Shown here: one piece after another, positions 11,800-20,925 of the stretch
Numbering within the stretch: position 1 is the first letter of the stretch
Layout of the letters: every line of letters begins with the position of its first letter
From: Palaemon carinicauda
Taxonomy: Eukaryota; Arthropoda; Malacostraca; Decapoda; Palaemonidae
Length of the DNA: 64,000 bases
Direction of reading: 5' to 3'
Assembly (NCBI RefSeq): GCF_036898095.1
Contig: NC_090736.1
Coordinates: 12,891,873 to 12,955,872, forward strand
The notes under the pieces: generated by a model
Seen by the model: only the letters and a program-made list of their open reading frames with translations
What the model was told of the DNA's origin: nothing
Database searches by the model: none
Translations under genes and position numbers: made by a program

Positions 11800-14700
11800 C
11801 TGCCTGCTTACGACTCTCCAGCAGAAGAAACGTGGCAGCCCAAACCGATGAGTTCTCCAATGACAACCTGTTTTGAGAAGTAAGAAACTACAGCGTCCTG
11901 CCTCTTCAAAACCCAGTTAGCCCACAAGTTTGGTGCCTGATGAGCAAGGAAGGTGACCACCTTCCTGCCCAACAGCACAAGGCTCTTGTACTCCTTCAAA
12001 GCTTCAAGAGTTGACAACCTCGTTGACTTTGTGAAATACGTACCTGCTCCTGACCACTGATAAATCCAGGAGAGAGTCCAAGACCAAAGCCTTCATGGCT
12101 GCCGATTGAGAGGCCGAGAAGAACTTGCCTGCATTGAGTCCCCCCAATGAGAGCCCCATGAGAATGCAAAGTGACAGGTCATCCTGCAGAGGTGCAGACG
12201 CAGCATTTTTCGGCGTATAGAACTTCCACTACCTACAGAGTGAGTGGGGGGCGGTAGGATCTTGCTTGCCCTTCTGGATCAGAGTAAATTCTCAGACCTA
12301 CAGATCTGATCATTTGATCATCCAACCGGGCCAAGTTTACGAGATCCAATCATGGCTACTCCAGCAAAGGCTTCAATTCTTGAGGGGCACCAAAGTGCCA
12401 ATCAATGGCCAAAGGCGGTGTCACAGTCACTTACCCCACAAGGTTGCACTCATGAATGACTGCAAGGACCTTCAAAAAGGAACTCTCTAACTCAGAACAG
12501 TCTACTTTAGATGGCCGGAGTCCTCGAGACATCCTCCCCCTGAGCACCTTCACAACCTGCCAAGGCTGAGGGCGAGGCAGTATGGAATATAATTGTGGGT
12601 GAAGAAGTACCAAACAGGCCTATAGCAATAGGAGGAGACCCCCTGGCACGTAAACCAGCAGAGGCGAATAAGTACCAAGTACTTCTCCTCCTGTGGGTTG
12701 GTCAAAGGAGCAACTAGGGCTCCATGCTCTAAGGAACAGGGAATAAAGCCCTCTACCCTACATTTTTGGCTTACCAAAGCGAGCATGCACTTGAGTACGT
12801 CCTTGAAAGGTATCATTCTCTTTACCAACCGTAGAAACAACTCATTAGTAGAGGGACTAACAGGCATCCAGCATCCCGGAAGGAAGAGAGAAAGAGGTCG
12901 TCACAGCACTCCATCAACCTTGGAACAAAAAGTGTATCAGGCTGCCCGCTGGGCAGTGGCAATGGCCCAGAACACTGGAGCCAGCCTCGCCCTGTGCACT
13001 GGCCCAAGAAATCTGGGAATCACATGGGTGCTGTCCACCCCCTTTGAAAAAGAGGTGGTTTCACTGGGAGTCTTATCCCTGGTACTATGGATAACCTTCC
13101 CAGAGTTCTTTGACCTTTTCCTCCTCTTCATCTTAAAAGAGTTAGAATCTGTGTTAGAGGATAAAAAGAACCACGACAAAGAGTGAGAGGATTAGGAAGA
13201 TCAGCGCACCTGCTTCTTCCCCTTGCTGGGTCTGCAAGCAGAGCAGTCAGGATCTGAGTGTGATTGTTGACAACAATGCTCCCCCGATGGGAGAAACCAC
13301 ACGGGTTACGCTAACAGCAGCCACGACACAGAAACACGCTGTCAGAGGAGGAGGAGATAGCACACTCACAGGGACCTATAACACCTCAACAAGTAGGACT
13401 GGAGACACAACCACTCACAATGAGGGATGAGGAATAGGCCCAGGACCCCCTTAGCACAAGGGTTGAACAATGGACACAGGGGGAGGGGTGGGTATCACTG
13501 GGTCAGGGATGGGGTAACCCTAGGGACAAGGGATAGCACATAACTTGCCTTTGCCCTTAGCTTTATCGGACTAGGCGTGGACCTCGCCTCTCGACACTGG
13601 CATCTTGTCTGCTGGTCTGGGAGATACTTTACTACACTTACCATCCTTCTTAGATTTTATAAGGGGTTAACTGCAGGGCTCCCCGACACTGTCACAAGGG
13701 CTGGAACGGTGCCTGTGGGGAAGTCTGTGGATCGTTAAGGAACGACGAGATCTGAAGATGGCGAGAGGACTCGTTGTCGGCAGGAGGCTGTCAGATGGGA
13801 AAGCGGGAGCAATGACCGCGAGACAGCGTGGAAGGGCCAGGAGAAGGCGATAGTTGGGCTTCACAAAGAGCAAATGCGTCAGCAGTAGAGGCAACCACAA
13901 GGGCAGGTGAAGGATTTTTCCGCGCGCCACGCTGAAAAAGCTGAAGTAAAGCTTCTTTGGAAGGGGGTTCAGTCACTCCTAACTCCCAGGAACAGCCATG
14001 CCTACAGCACATCTGAAAGAAAAAATGGTTCTTTGGAGGCTGGAGGCACTCCTCTAGGGGAAGCAACAGCACCCCTGGTACCCCGAGGTTGCCATAGAGT
14101 AAACTGGTCTACGCTCCTACTCGATCGGCCCCCCGAAGAAGGACAGGCGAGGAGGAGCTTCAGAAAGACGTCTAGGAGTGCGGGAAGAGGAAGTCTGAGG
14201 TCCTTTCCCCCTAAAGAAGACCCTGGGGGAGAGATCTCTTTTGGATTTCTTCTCCCTACAATGCCCAAACTTCTCCCACTGGGAGGCGGACCACTCCCTA
14301 CACTCGTCGTAGGGCAAACCTTGCTTGCAGAGAAGCCCCTTGCAGGTCGGGCAGAGAAAATGAGGGTCGATATTACCCGATGACATGAAGGTGCTGCAAG
14401 AGCATCCTTCACGACCAGGGAAAGTATGCATGGGAGCGTCAGGAACTGTAGCAGGCAAAGTCGGAGACTGGGCTGGAGAGACTGCGCCAGGTATGGGATT
14501 GGGAACTCCTTGGGAGAAGATCAACATCCACCTCTGCGGAAGCTGGCGTTCGCTTCCTCTCTGCTCCCAAATGTAGCAACTCCAACAATCCTTCCTCCTT
14601 CGACAGAGGACCAGAGATATCAAAGGAAGGCCAAATCTGTAAAAGCTTGTCAATAGAAAAAGACTCTCCTGCTTCACTAAGGGAAGCGGTAACGTTCTTC

Positions 14701-15053
14701 TTACCTAAGGGCTGTCCAGGGATTAAAGGGTCACCATTCCAGCTCGATCGATTCCTTGAGGAGGTCGAACAAGAAGGAGCTTCAGGAAGAAATCGAGGGG
14801 TGGAAGAAGTCAGTCGAGGTTTCCTAAACTTCGAGGATGACCCCAATGGAGAAGAATTCCTCTTCGACTTCTTCTTGCGCCACCTGCTAAATCTCTCCCA
14901 CTGAGAGGATGGTCATTCCTTACAATCCTCACAGGTGTCACCCTGATTACATGGTCAAACTCGGCAGGACGGGCTTAGCAAATGGGGCTCTGTCTTGACC
15001 GAAGACATGAAAGTACAGCATTTGTGCTTTTCAAGTCCAGGACAAGTCCGCAT
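11800..15053 (-). pseudogene. EC Gag-like region with an internal 622-bp duplication
   Basis: The Cys-rich N-terminal Gag module occurs twice. Copy one starts at the ATG at 15053 (TCPGLEKHKCCTFMSS...EPHLLSP). Copy two starts at the ATG at 14431 (TFPGREGCSCSTFMSSGNID-PHFLCPTCKGLLCKQG). Both continue into (S/A)SQWE(R/K)F...KKSKR. Copy two is intact over several hundred bases (14117-14677); copy one has stops. The C-terminal end at 11808-12017 reads LKEYKSLVLLGRKVVTFLAH then QAPNLWANWVLKRQDAVV, which looks like a DIRS Gag C-terminal domain. Middle parts are decayed. Confidence 0.68.
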
Positions 15054-15471
15054 GACGGCCGTCAAGAAGAAAAACAATCACAAAAATACAAAAAGAAAAA
15101 TAAGTCTAATAATAGCCACTTAGTATAGGCGTTGGAGAGAGACGAATATCCACTCTCAACCGAGCCAAAAGCGAAATGGATGAGACAACAGTGGTGTGCA
15201 TGTGTGTGTGAGCGGGTAGCTGGTTCTAGTCCTACAACCCCCCCTAACTAGCGGTGGGGTAGTTACACCTCGCTGAAAGTCTTATGGCTAGTCTTCCAGT
15301 TTCACCGAAAGAATATTCCCTAATAAAGAGTGAAGGGTTTGTATTTAGTGTCAGAGAAAATCAGTTACTGTACTATTCTATTAAAATGTAGGGCAGACAT
15401 ACGTGAAAAAAGTGAAATTGTCTCCCCTAAAAGGGGGACTGTCTCGTCTAAAAGCGGGACTGTCTTGACCA

Positions 15472-16140
15472 ATTATTATCATTATTACTAGCTAAGCTAC
15501 AACCTTAGTTGGAAAAGCAGGATGCTTTAAGCCTAAGGGCTCCAACAGGAAAAATAGCCATGTGAAATAAGAAAATAAACAAACTACAAGAGAAGTAATG
15601 AATAATTAAAATATTTTATGAACAGTAACATTAAAATAAATCTTCCATATACAGTATTTATTATAAAAACTTCCAAAAAACGAAGAGGAAGAGAAACACG
15701 ATAGCAGTGTTCTTGAGTGAACTCTCAAGCAAGAGAACTCTTAACCCAAGACAGTGCAGACCATGGTTGAGAGGCTACGGCACTGCCTAAGACTAGAAAA
15801 CAATGGTTTGATTTTGGAGTGTCCTCATAGTCTCTTCTACCCTTACCACAAGGAAATTAGCAACTGAACAATTACAGTATTGTACAGTAATTAACCACTA
15901 ATTAACCTCTTGAGTAAGGAATTCTTTTGTAATTTCAGTGAGGGCACGTGTATGAGGACAGCAGAATGTGGAAAGAATAGAGTAGACTATTCAGTTTATG
16001 TGTAAGCAAAGGAAAAACGAGACGTAACCAGAGAGAAGGATCCAATGTAGTATTGTCTGGCAAATCAAAGGAACCAATAACTCTACAGCGATACGATAGT
16101 ATCTCAATGGGTGGCTGGTGCCCTGGCTAACCTTCTACCT
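15472..16140 (-). repeat. Interspersed repeat with LINE-type (TAA)n 3' tail, copy 1
   Basis: It begins with a degenerate TTATTATCATTATTA tract and the tail AGCTACAACCTTAGTTGGAA, then continues through CAAGCAAGAGAACTC and ends near GTGGCTGGTGCCCTGG. The same unit is at 40135-40788, and part of it lies inverted at 30495-30888. The first 100 bp (the tail) are also shared with the 47769 and 58030 LINEs. Confidence 0.8.
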
Positions 16141-16669
16141 ACTCAGGTCACATTATACTTACTTTGGGAAGGATTAGGCTTAGAAATTAATAACAGTATT
16201 CACAAACCAGTTAATGACCTCATTTTTGAAGGCCTATTTGCACATGGATTAACAGTGTTTATAAATAGTCGCTTTTTTTTTTTTTTTTTTTGTATGTAGC
16301 ACCCAGCTAGAAGCAGAAAAAATTTAGGGAAAGAAATTTAGTTAACAAAGCATAGCCTTGATATGCTTATCATGGAAACTTTAATATTACCACAACAGTA
16401 GGTTCAGGGTAAGCAGCAAAAACAGGTATATGGCTAGTAAGTAATAGGTTTGAATATAAAATAATTATGCTATTTCACAACATCATATGCAGGGTATGTA
16501 CTGTAGTTGGATGGGACAGGCCTAAACCTTCTTATTACTCGCAAAATTTATTTATTTTATGGGGACATTATTGGCGGGCATTTTTCTATAGGAAATACCT
16601 GATTTTTAATAAAAAGACAAAACCATCCATAACTATTAAATCAAATATTGCTTATCTTGGTCTGAAATA
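16141..16669. other. No gene; A/T-rich sequence with a T-run
   Basis: Nothing coding is recognised. A run of T residues lies at about 16271-16290. This is flank between the interspersed repeat and the 3' end of DIRS element E2. Confidence 0.4.
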
Positions 16670-17010
16670 TGATATTTTAATTATAAAATAAATTTTTGAA
16701 TATACTTACCCGGTGAATATATAATAGCTGCAACTCTGCGGCTCGACAGAAAACACACTCAAAAAACTCGCGAGCGATCGCTATGAAGGTTGCGGGTGTG
16801 CCCACCAGCGCCAACTGTCGGCCAGATACCAATCTTGTATGTAAACAAAACCTTCAATTCTTCTCGTCCCGCTGCGTCTCTATTGGGGAGGAAGGGAGGG
16901 TCATTTAATTTATATATTCACCGGGTAAGTATATTCAAAAATTTATTTTATAATTAAAATATCATTTTTAAATATTTAACTTAGCCGGTGAATATATAAT
17001 AGCTGATTCA
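16670..17010 (-). repeat. E2 3' inverted terminal repeat plus internal complementary region
   Basis: 16670-16860 is the inverted copy of 29570-29739. 16915-17005 joins the complements of the right and left termini. The variant GCGGCTCGACAG in the ITR matches only the 29.7-kb end, which ties the two halves of the split element together. Confidence 0.85.
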
Positions 17011-17112
17011 CACCCAAGGCGGTGGGTAGAGACCAGAGTTAATTATGTTTACAGCGTATAAGCTAAGAGTTTTTTTCATTTTGACAGTTATCAATATAAC
17101 AAAACCAAAATA

Positions 17113-17445
17113 TGTTATTTTCATTAGTAAAATAAATTTTTGAATATACTTACCCGATGATCATGTAGCTGTCAACTCCGTTGCCCGACAGAAATCTACG
17201 GTCGGGATACGCCAGCGATCGCTATCCAGGTGGGGGTGTACACAACAGCGCCATCTGTGGTCAGGTACTCAAGTACTTCTTGTCAACAAGACCTCAATTT
17301 TCTCCTCGGTCCACTGGTTCTCTATGGGGAGGAAGGGCGGGTCCTTTAAATCATGATCATCGGGTAAGTATATTCAAAAATTTATTTTACTAATGAAAAT
17401 AACATTTTTCAATATTAATCTTACCCGATGATCATGTAGCTGATT
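17113..17445 (-). repeat. E3 3' terminus, inverted terminal repeat and internal complementary region
   Basis: 17113-17150 is the AT-rich right terminus. 17150-17300 is the ITR, inverted relative to 23533-23685. 17300-17350 is unique. 17351-17445 contains the complement of the right terminus fused at AATAACA/TTTTTCAAT to the complement of the left terminus. This fused junction is the DIRS internal complementary region, thought to template completion of the element ends through a circle. Confidence 0.88.
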
Positions 17446-17839
17446 CACACCCAGGGTGGTGGGTGGAGACCAGCATACATGTTAACAAAGAAGCTAAGTA
17501 TCCCGTATTTCATTTTATTAGTTATTCAAAATAACAATATAAAATAAATAAGTACCTGGTAAGGAAGTCGACTTGAACCATTACTCTGCCTTTATTAAGT
17601 ACGTCTTCCTTACTGAGCGTAGCGGTCCTCTTAGGATGCTGAACGACTCTTAGGTGCTGAAGTATAAAGGGCTGCAACCCATACTAAAGGACCTCATCAC
17701 AACCTCTAACCTAGGCGCTTCTCAAGAAAGAATTGACCACCCGCCAAATCAACCAGGATGCGGAAGGCTTCTTAGCCGACCGTACAACCCAAAACAACAA
17801 TAAAAAGTATTCAAGAGAAAGGTTAAAAAGGGTATGGGA

Positions 17840-20743
17840 TTATGGGAATGTAGTGGCTGAGCCCTCACCTACTACTGCACTCGCTGCTACGAATGGTCCC
17901 AGGGTGTAGCAGTTCTCGTAAAGAGACTGGACATCTTTGAGATAGAATGATGCGAACACTGACTTGCTTCTCCAATAGGTTGCATCCATAACACTCTGCA
18001 GAGAACGGTTCTGTTTGAAGGCCACTGAAGTAGCCACAGCTCTCACTTCATGTGTCCTTACCTTCAGCAAAGCAAGGTCTTCTTCCTTCATATGAGAATG
18101 AGCTTCTCTAATCAGAAGCCTGATGTAGTAAGAAACTGCGTTCTTAGACATTGGTAGCGAAGGCTTCTTAACAGCACACCATAAGGCTTCTGATTGTCCT
18201 CGTAAGGGTTTTGACCTTTTTAGATAGTACCTAAGAGCTCTGACTGGGCAAAGTACTCTCTCCAGTTCGTTACCCACCAAGTTGGACAGGCTAGGGATCT
18301 CGAACGATTTAGGCCAAGGACGTGAAGGAAGCTCGTTTTTAGCCAAAAAACCGAGCTGCAAGGAACATGTAGCCGTTTCCGATGTGAAACCTATGTTCCT
18401 GCTGAAGGCGTGGATCTCACTTACTCTTTTAGCTGTTGCTAGGCATACGAGGAAAAGAGTTTTTAATGTGAGGTCCTTAAAAGAGGCTGATTGGAGCGGT
18501 TCAAATCTAGATGACATAAGGAACCTTAGGACCACGTCTAGATTCCAGCCTGGAGTGGACAACCGACGTTCCTTTGAGGTCTCAAAAGACCTAAGGAGGT
18601 CCTGTAGATCTTTGTTGGTGGAAAGATCCAAGCCTCTGTGGCGGAAAACCGCTGCCAACATACTTCTGTAACCCTTGATCGTAGGAGCTGATAGGGATCT
18701 AACGTTCCTTAGATGTAACAGGAAGTCAGCAATCTGGGTTACAGTGGTACTGGTTGAGGAAACTGCATTGGCCTTGCACCAGCTTCGGAAGACTTCCCAT
18801 TTGGATTGATAGACTCTGAGAGTGGATGTCCTCCTTGCTCTGGCAATCGCTCTGGCTGCCTCCTTCGAAAAGCCTCTAGCTCTTGAGAGTCTTTCGATAG
18901 TCTGAAGGCAGTCAGACGAAGAGCGTGGAGGTTTGGGTGTACCTTCTTTACGTGAGGTTGACGCAGAAGGTCCACTCTTAGAGGGAGAGTCCTGGGAACG
19001 TCGACCAGCCATTGCAGTACCTCTGTGAACCATTCTCTCGCGGGCCAGAGGGGAGAAACCAACGTCAGCCGTGTCCCTTTGTGAGAGGCGAACTTCTGAA
19101 GTACCCTGTTGACAATCTTGAACGGCGGGAATGCATACAGGTCGAGATGGGACCAATCCAGCAGAAAGGCATCCACGTGAACTGCTGCTGGGTTTGGAAT
19201 CGGAGAACAATACAATGGGAGCCTCTTGGTCATCGAGGTAGTGAACAGATCTATGGTTGGCTGACCCCACAGGGCCCAAAGTCTGCTGCAAACATTCTTG
19301 TGAAGGGTCCACTCTGTGGGGATGACCTGACCCTTCCGGCTGAGGCGATCTGCCATGACATTCATATCGCCCTGAATGAACCTCGTTACCAGCGTGAGCC
19401 TTCGATCTTTTGACCAAATGAGGAGGTCCCTTGCGATCTCGAACAACTTCCTCGAATGAGTCCCCCCCTGCTTGGAGATGTAAGCCAAGGCTGTGGTGTT
19501 GTCGGAGTTCACCTCCACCACCTTGTTTAGCTGGAGGGACTTGAAGTTTATTAAGGCCAGATGAACCGCCAACAACTCCTTGCAATTGATGTGAAGTGTC
19601 CTTTGCTCCTGATTCCATGTTCCCGAGCATTCCTGTCCGTCCAATGTCGCACCCCAGCCCGAGTCTGATGCGTCCGAGAAGAGACGGTGGTCGGGGGTCT
19701 GAACAGCTAACGAAAGACCTTCCTTGAGAAGAATGCTGTTCTTCCACCACGTTAGAGTAGACCTCATCTCTTCGGAAACAGGAACTGAGACCGTCTCTAG
19801 CGTCATGTCCTTTATCCAGTGAGCAGCTAGATGATACTGAAGGGGGCGGAGGTGGAGTCTCCCTAACTCGATGAACAGGGCCAGCGATGAAAGTGTCCCT
19901 GTTAGACTCATCCACTGCCTGACTGAGCATCGGTTCCTTCTCAGCATGCTCAGGATGCACTCTAGGGCTTGGTTGATCCTTGGGGCCGACGGAAAAGCCC
20001 GAAAAGCTCGACTCTGAATCTCCATACCCAGGTAAACAATGGTCTGGGATGGGACGCGCTGGGACTTCTCTAAATTGACCAGGAGGCCCAGTTCCTTGGT
20101 CAGATCCATAGTCCATCTGAGATTCTCCAGACAGCGACGACTTGTGGGAGCTCTTAAAAGCCAGTCGTCTAAATAGAGGGAGGCTCTGATGTCTGCCAAG
20201 TGAAGGAATTTCGCAATATTCCTCATCAGTCTCGTAAACACAAGAGGTGCCGTGCTTAGGCCAAAGCACAGGGCTTGGAACTGGTACACAACCTTTCCAA
20301 AGACGAATCTTAGGAAAGGTTGGGAGTCTGGATGGATGGGGACGTGAAAGTATGCGTCTTTCAGGTCTAACGAGACCATCCAGTCCTCCTGCCTGACCGC
20401 TGCTAAGACCGACTTCGTCGTCTCCATCGTGAACGTCTGCTTGGTGACATAAGCATTGAGAGCACTGACATCCAGCACCGGTCTCCAACCTCCTGTCTTC
20501 TTGGCTACAAGGAAGAGACGGTTGTAAAAGCCCGGGGATTGATGATCCCGGACTATGACCACTGCTTCCTTTTGTAGCAAGAGCGACACCTCTTGTTGCA
20601 ACGCTAGCCTCTTGTCCTTCTCCTTGTAGTTGGGAGAGAGGTTGATGGGAGATGTAGCTAGAGGGGGATTGAGGCAGAACGGAATTCTGTATCCCTCCCT
20701 TAGCCACTTCACAGACTGAGCGTCTGCACCTCTGCTCTCCCAA
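17840..20743 (-). CDS. E3 tyrosine recombinase frame (YR domain at its C-terminus)
   Basis: The last 366 residues (about 18940-17840) form a DIRS tyrosine recombinase. A SAM-like N-terminal part (STLRVYQSKWEVFRSWC, IKGYRSMLAAVFRHRG) leads to a catalytic part with Arg773 (AKRVSEIHA), His898 and Arg901 (THEVRAVATS), Trp924 (TYWRSKS) and Tyr934 (FYLKDV). The upstream 600 codons overlap the RT ORF in another frame and resemble no domain. The frame lacks a clear ATG; it is the Gag frame and is open back to the Gag UGA stop at 20800-20798. Expression by stop readthrough is therefore possible (inference). The enzyme would integrate the circular DNA. Confidence 0.88.
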   Translation of the reverse strand: MGEQRCRRSVCEVAKGGIQNSVLPQSPSSYISHQPLSQLQGEGQEASVATRGVALATKGSSGHSPGSSIPGLLQPSLPCSQEDRRLETGAGCQCSQCLCHQADVHDGDDEVGLSSGQAGGLDGLVRPERRILSRPHPSRLPTFPKIRLWKGCVPVPSPVLWPKHGTSCVYETDEEYCEIPSLGRHQSLPLFRRLAFKSSHKSSLSGESQMDYGSDQGTGPPGQFREVPARPIPDHCLPGYGDSESSFSGFSVGPKDQPSPRVHPEHAEKEPMLSQAVDESNRDTFIAGPVHRVRETPPPPPSVSSSCSLDKGHDARDGLSSCFRRDEVYSNVVEEQHSSQGRSFVSCSDPRPPSLLGRIRLGLGCDIGRTGMLGNMESGAKDTSHQLQGVVGGSSGLNKLQVPPAKQGGGGELRQHHSLGLHLQAGGDSFEEVVRDRKGPPHLVKRSKAHAGNEVHSGRYECHGRSPQPEGSGHPHRVDPSQECLQQTLGPVGSANHRSVHYLDDQEAPIVLFSDSKPSSSSRGCLSAGLVPSRPVCIPAVQDCQQGTSEVRLSQRDTADVGFSPLARERMVHRGTAMAGRRSQDSPSKSGPSASTSRKEGTPKPPRSSSDCLQTIERLSRARGFSKEAARAIARARRTSTLRVYQSKWEVFRSWCKANAVSSTSTTVTQIADFLLHLRNVRSLSAPTIKGYRSMLAAVFRHRGLDLSTNKDLQDLLRSFETSKERRLSTPGWNLDVVLRFLMSSRFEPLQSASFKDLTLKTLFLVCLATAKRVSEIHAFSRNIGFTSETATCSLQLGFLAKNELPSRPWPKSFEIPSLSNLVGNELERVLCPVRALRYYLKRSKPLRGQSEALWCAVKKPSLPMSKNAVSYYIRLLIREAHSHMKEEDLALLKVRTHEVRAVATSVAFKQNRSLQSVMDATYWRSKSVFASFYLKDVQSLYENCYTLGPFVAASAVVGEGSATTFP

Positions 20744-20925
20744 GCTTGCCAGAAGGTCTTGAGTCTGGCTCCTACTGCTGTCTGGAGAGGAAGGCAGTCA
20801 AAACTTGCCTTTTGCGGACTTGGAACCCTTCTTGGACTTGCCACGGTGACTGTCTGCACGGGTACCTCCTCTGCTGGAGGTTCTGCCACGAAAGGGCGGG
20901 ATGAACCTAGAAGCAGGTGTATCAA
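18739..20925 (-). CDS. E3 reverse transcriptase / RNase H
   Basis: About 728 codons. RT motifs run in order: GFYNRLFLVAKKTGGWRPVL (132-151), motif A SLDLKDAYF with Asp187, QALCFGLSTAPLVFTRL (217-233) and motif C YLDD (251-254). RNase H follows with Asp418 (FSDAS), Glu450 (KELLA), Asp475 (NSDNTT) and Asp526 (VMADRLSR). This enzyme copies element RNA into DNA. The frame has no early ATG and overlaps the end of Gag by 128 bp in the +1 frame, so a Gag-RT product by +1 frameshifting, or internal initiation, is likely (inference). No dam-like methylase domain is seen. Confidence 0.92.
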   Translation of the reverse strand: MIHLLLGSSRPFVAEPPAEEVPVQTVTVASPRRVPSPQKASFDCLPLQTAVGARLKTFWQAWESRGADAQSVKWLREGYRIPFCLNPPLATSPINLSPNYKEKDKRLALQQEVSLLLQKEAVVIVRDHQSPGFYNRLFLVAKKTGGWRPVLDVSALNAYVTKQTFTMETTKSVLAAVRQEDWMVSLDLKDAYFHVPIHPDSQPFLRFVFGKVVYQFQALCFGLSTAPLVFTRLMRNIAKFLHLADIRASLYLDDWLLRAPTSRRCLENLRWTMDLTKELGLLVNLEKSQRVPSQTIVYLGMEIQSRAFRAFPSAPRINQALECILSMLRRNRCSVRQWMSLTGTLSSLALFIELGRLHLRPLQYHLAAHWIKDMTLETVSVPVSEEMRSTLTWWKNSILLKEGLSLAVQTPDHRLFSDASDSGWGATLDGQECSGTWNQEQRTLHINCKELLAVHLALINFKSLQLNKVVEVNSDNTTALAYISKQGGTHSRKLFEIARDLLIWSKDRRLTLVTRFIQGDMNVMADRLSRKGQVIPTEWTLHKNVCSRLWALWGQPTIDLFTTSMTKRLPLYCSPIPNPAAVHVDAFLLDWSHLDLYAFPPFKIVNRVLQKFASHKGTRLTLVSPLWPAREWFTEVLQWLVDVPRTLPLRVDLLRQPHVKKVHPNLHALRLTAFRLSKDSQELEAFRRRQPERLPEQGGHPLSESINPNGKSSEAGARPMQFPQPVPL

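Larger units (their letters stand above)
9178..15360 (-). mobile_element. Old degenerate DIRS-like element EC
   Basis: Running from high to low coordinates, this region reads Gag-like (15053-11800), RNase H/connection (11640-11150) and tyrosine recombinase (11000-10007), then a foldback-flanked 3' unit (9178-9421). That is the DIRS order. The sequence differs strongly from E1-E5 and every frame is interrupted, so it is much older or another family. The RT core is deleted between the Gag C-terminus and RNase H. The outer boundaries are approximate. The 15235-15300 segment resembles 59430-59500, a second fragment of the same family. Confidence 0.75.

Noticed and set aside
12698..13186. A 162-codon plus-strand frame
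   Set aside because: It is antisense to the decayed EC Gag region and has no recognisable domain.
17840..19000. Bacterial or phage integrase by horizontal transfer
   Set aside because: The recombinase sits in a complete DIRS layout with RT/RNase H, Gag, ITRs and internal complementary region.
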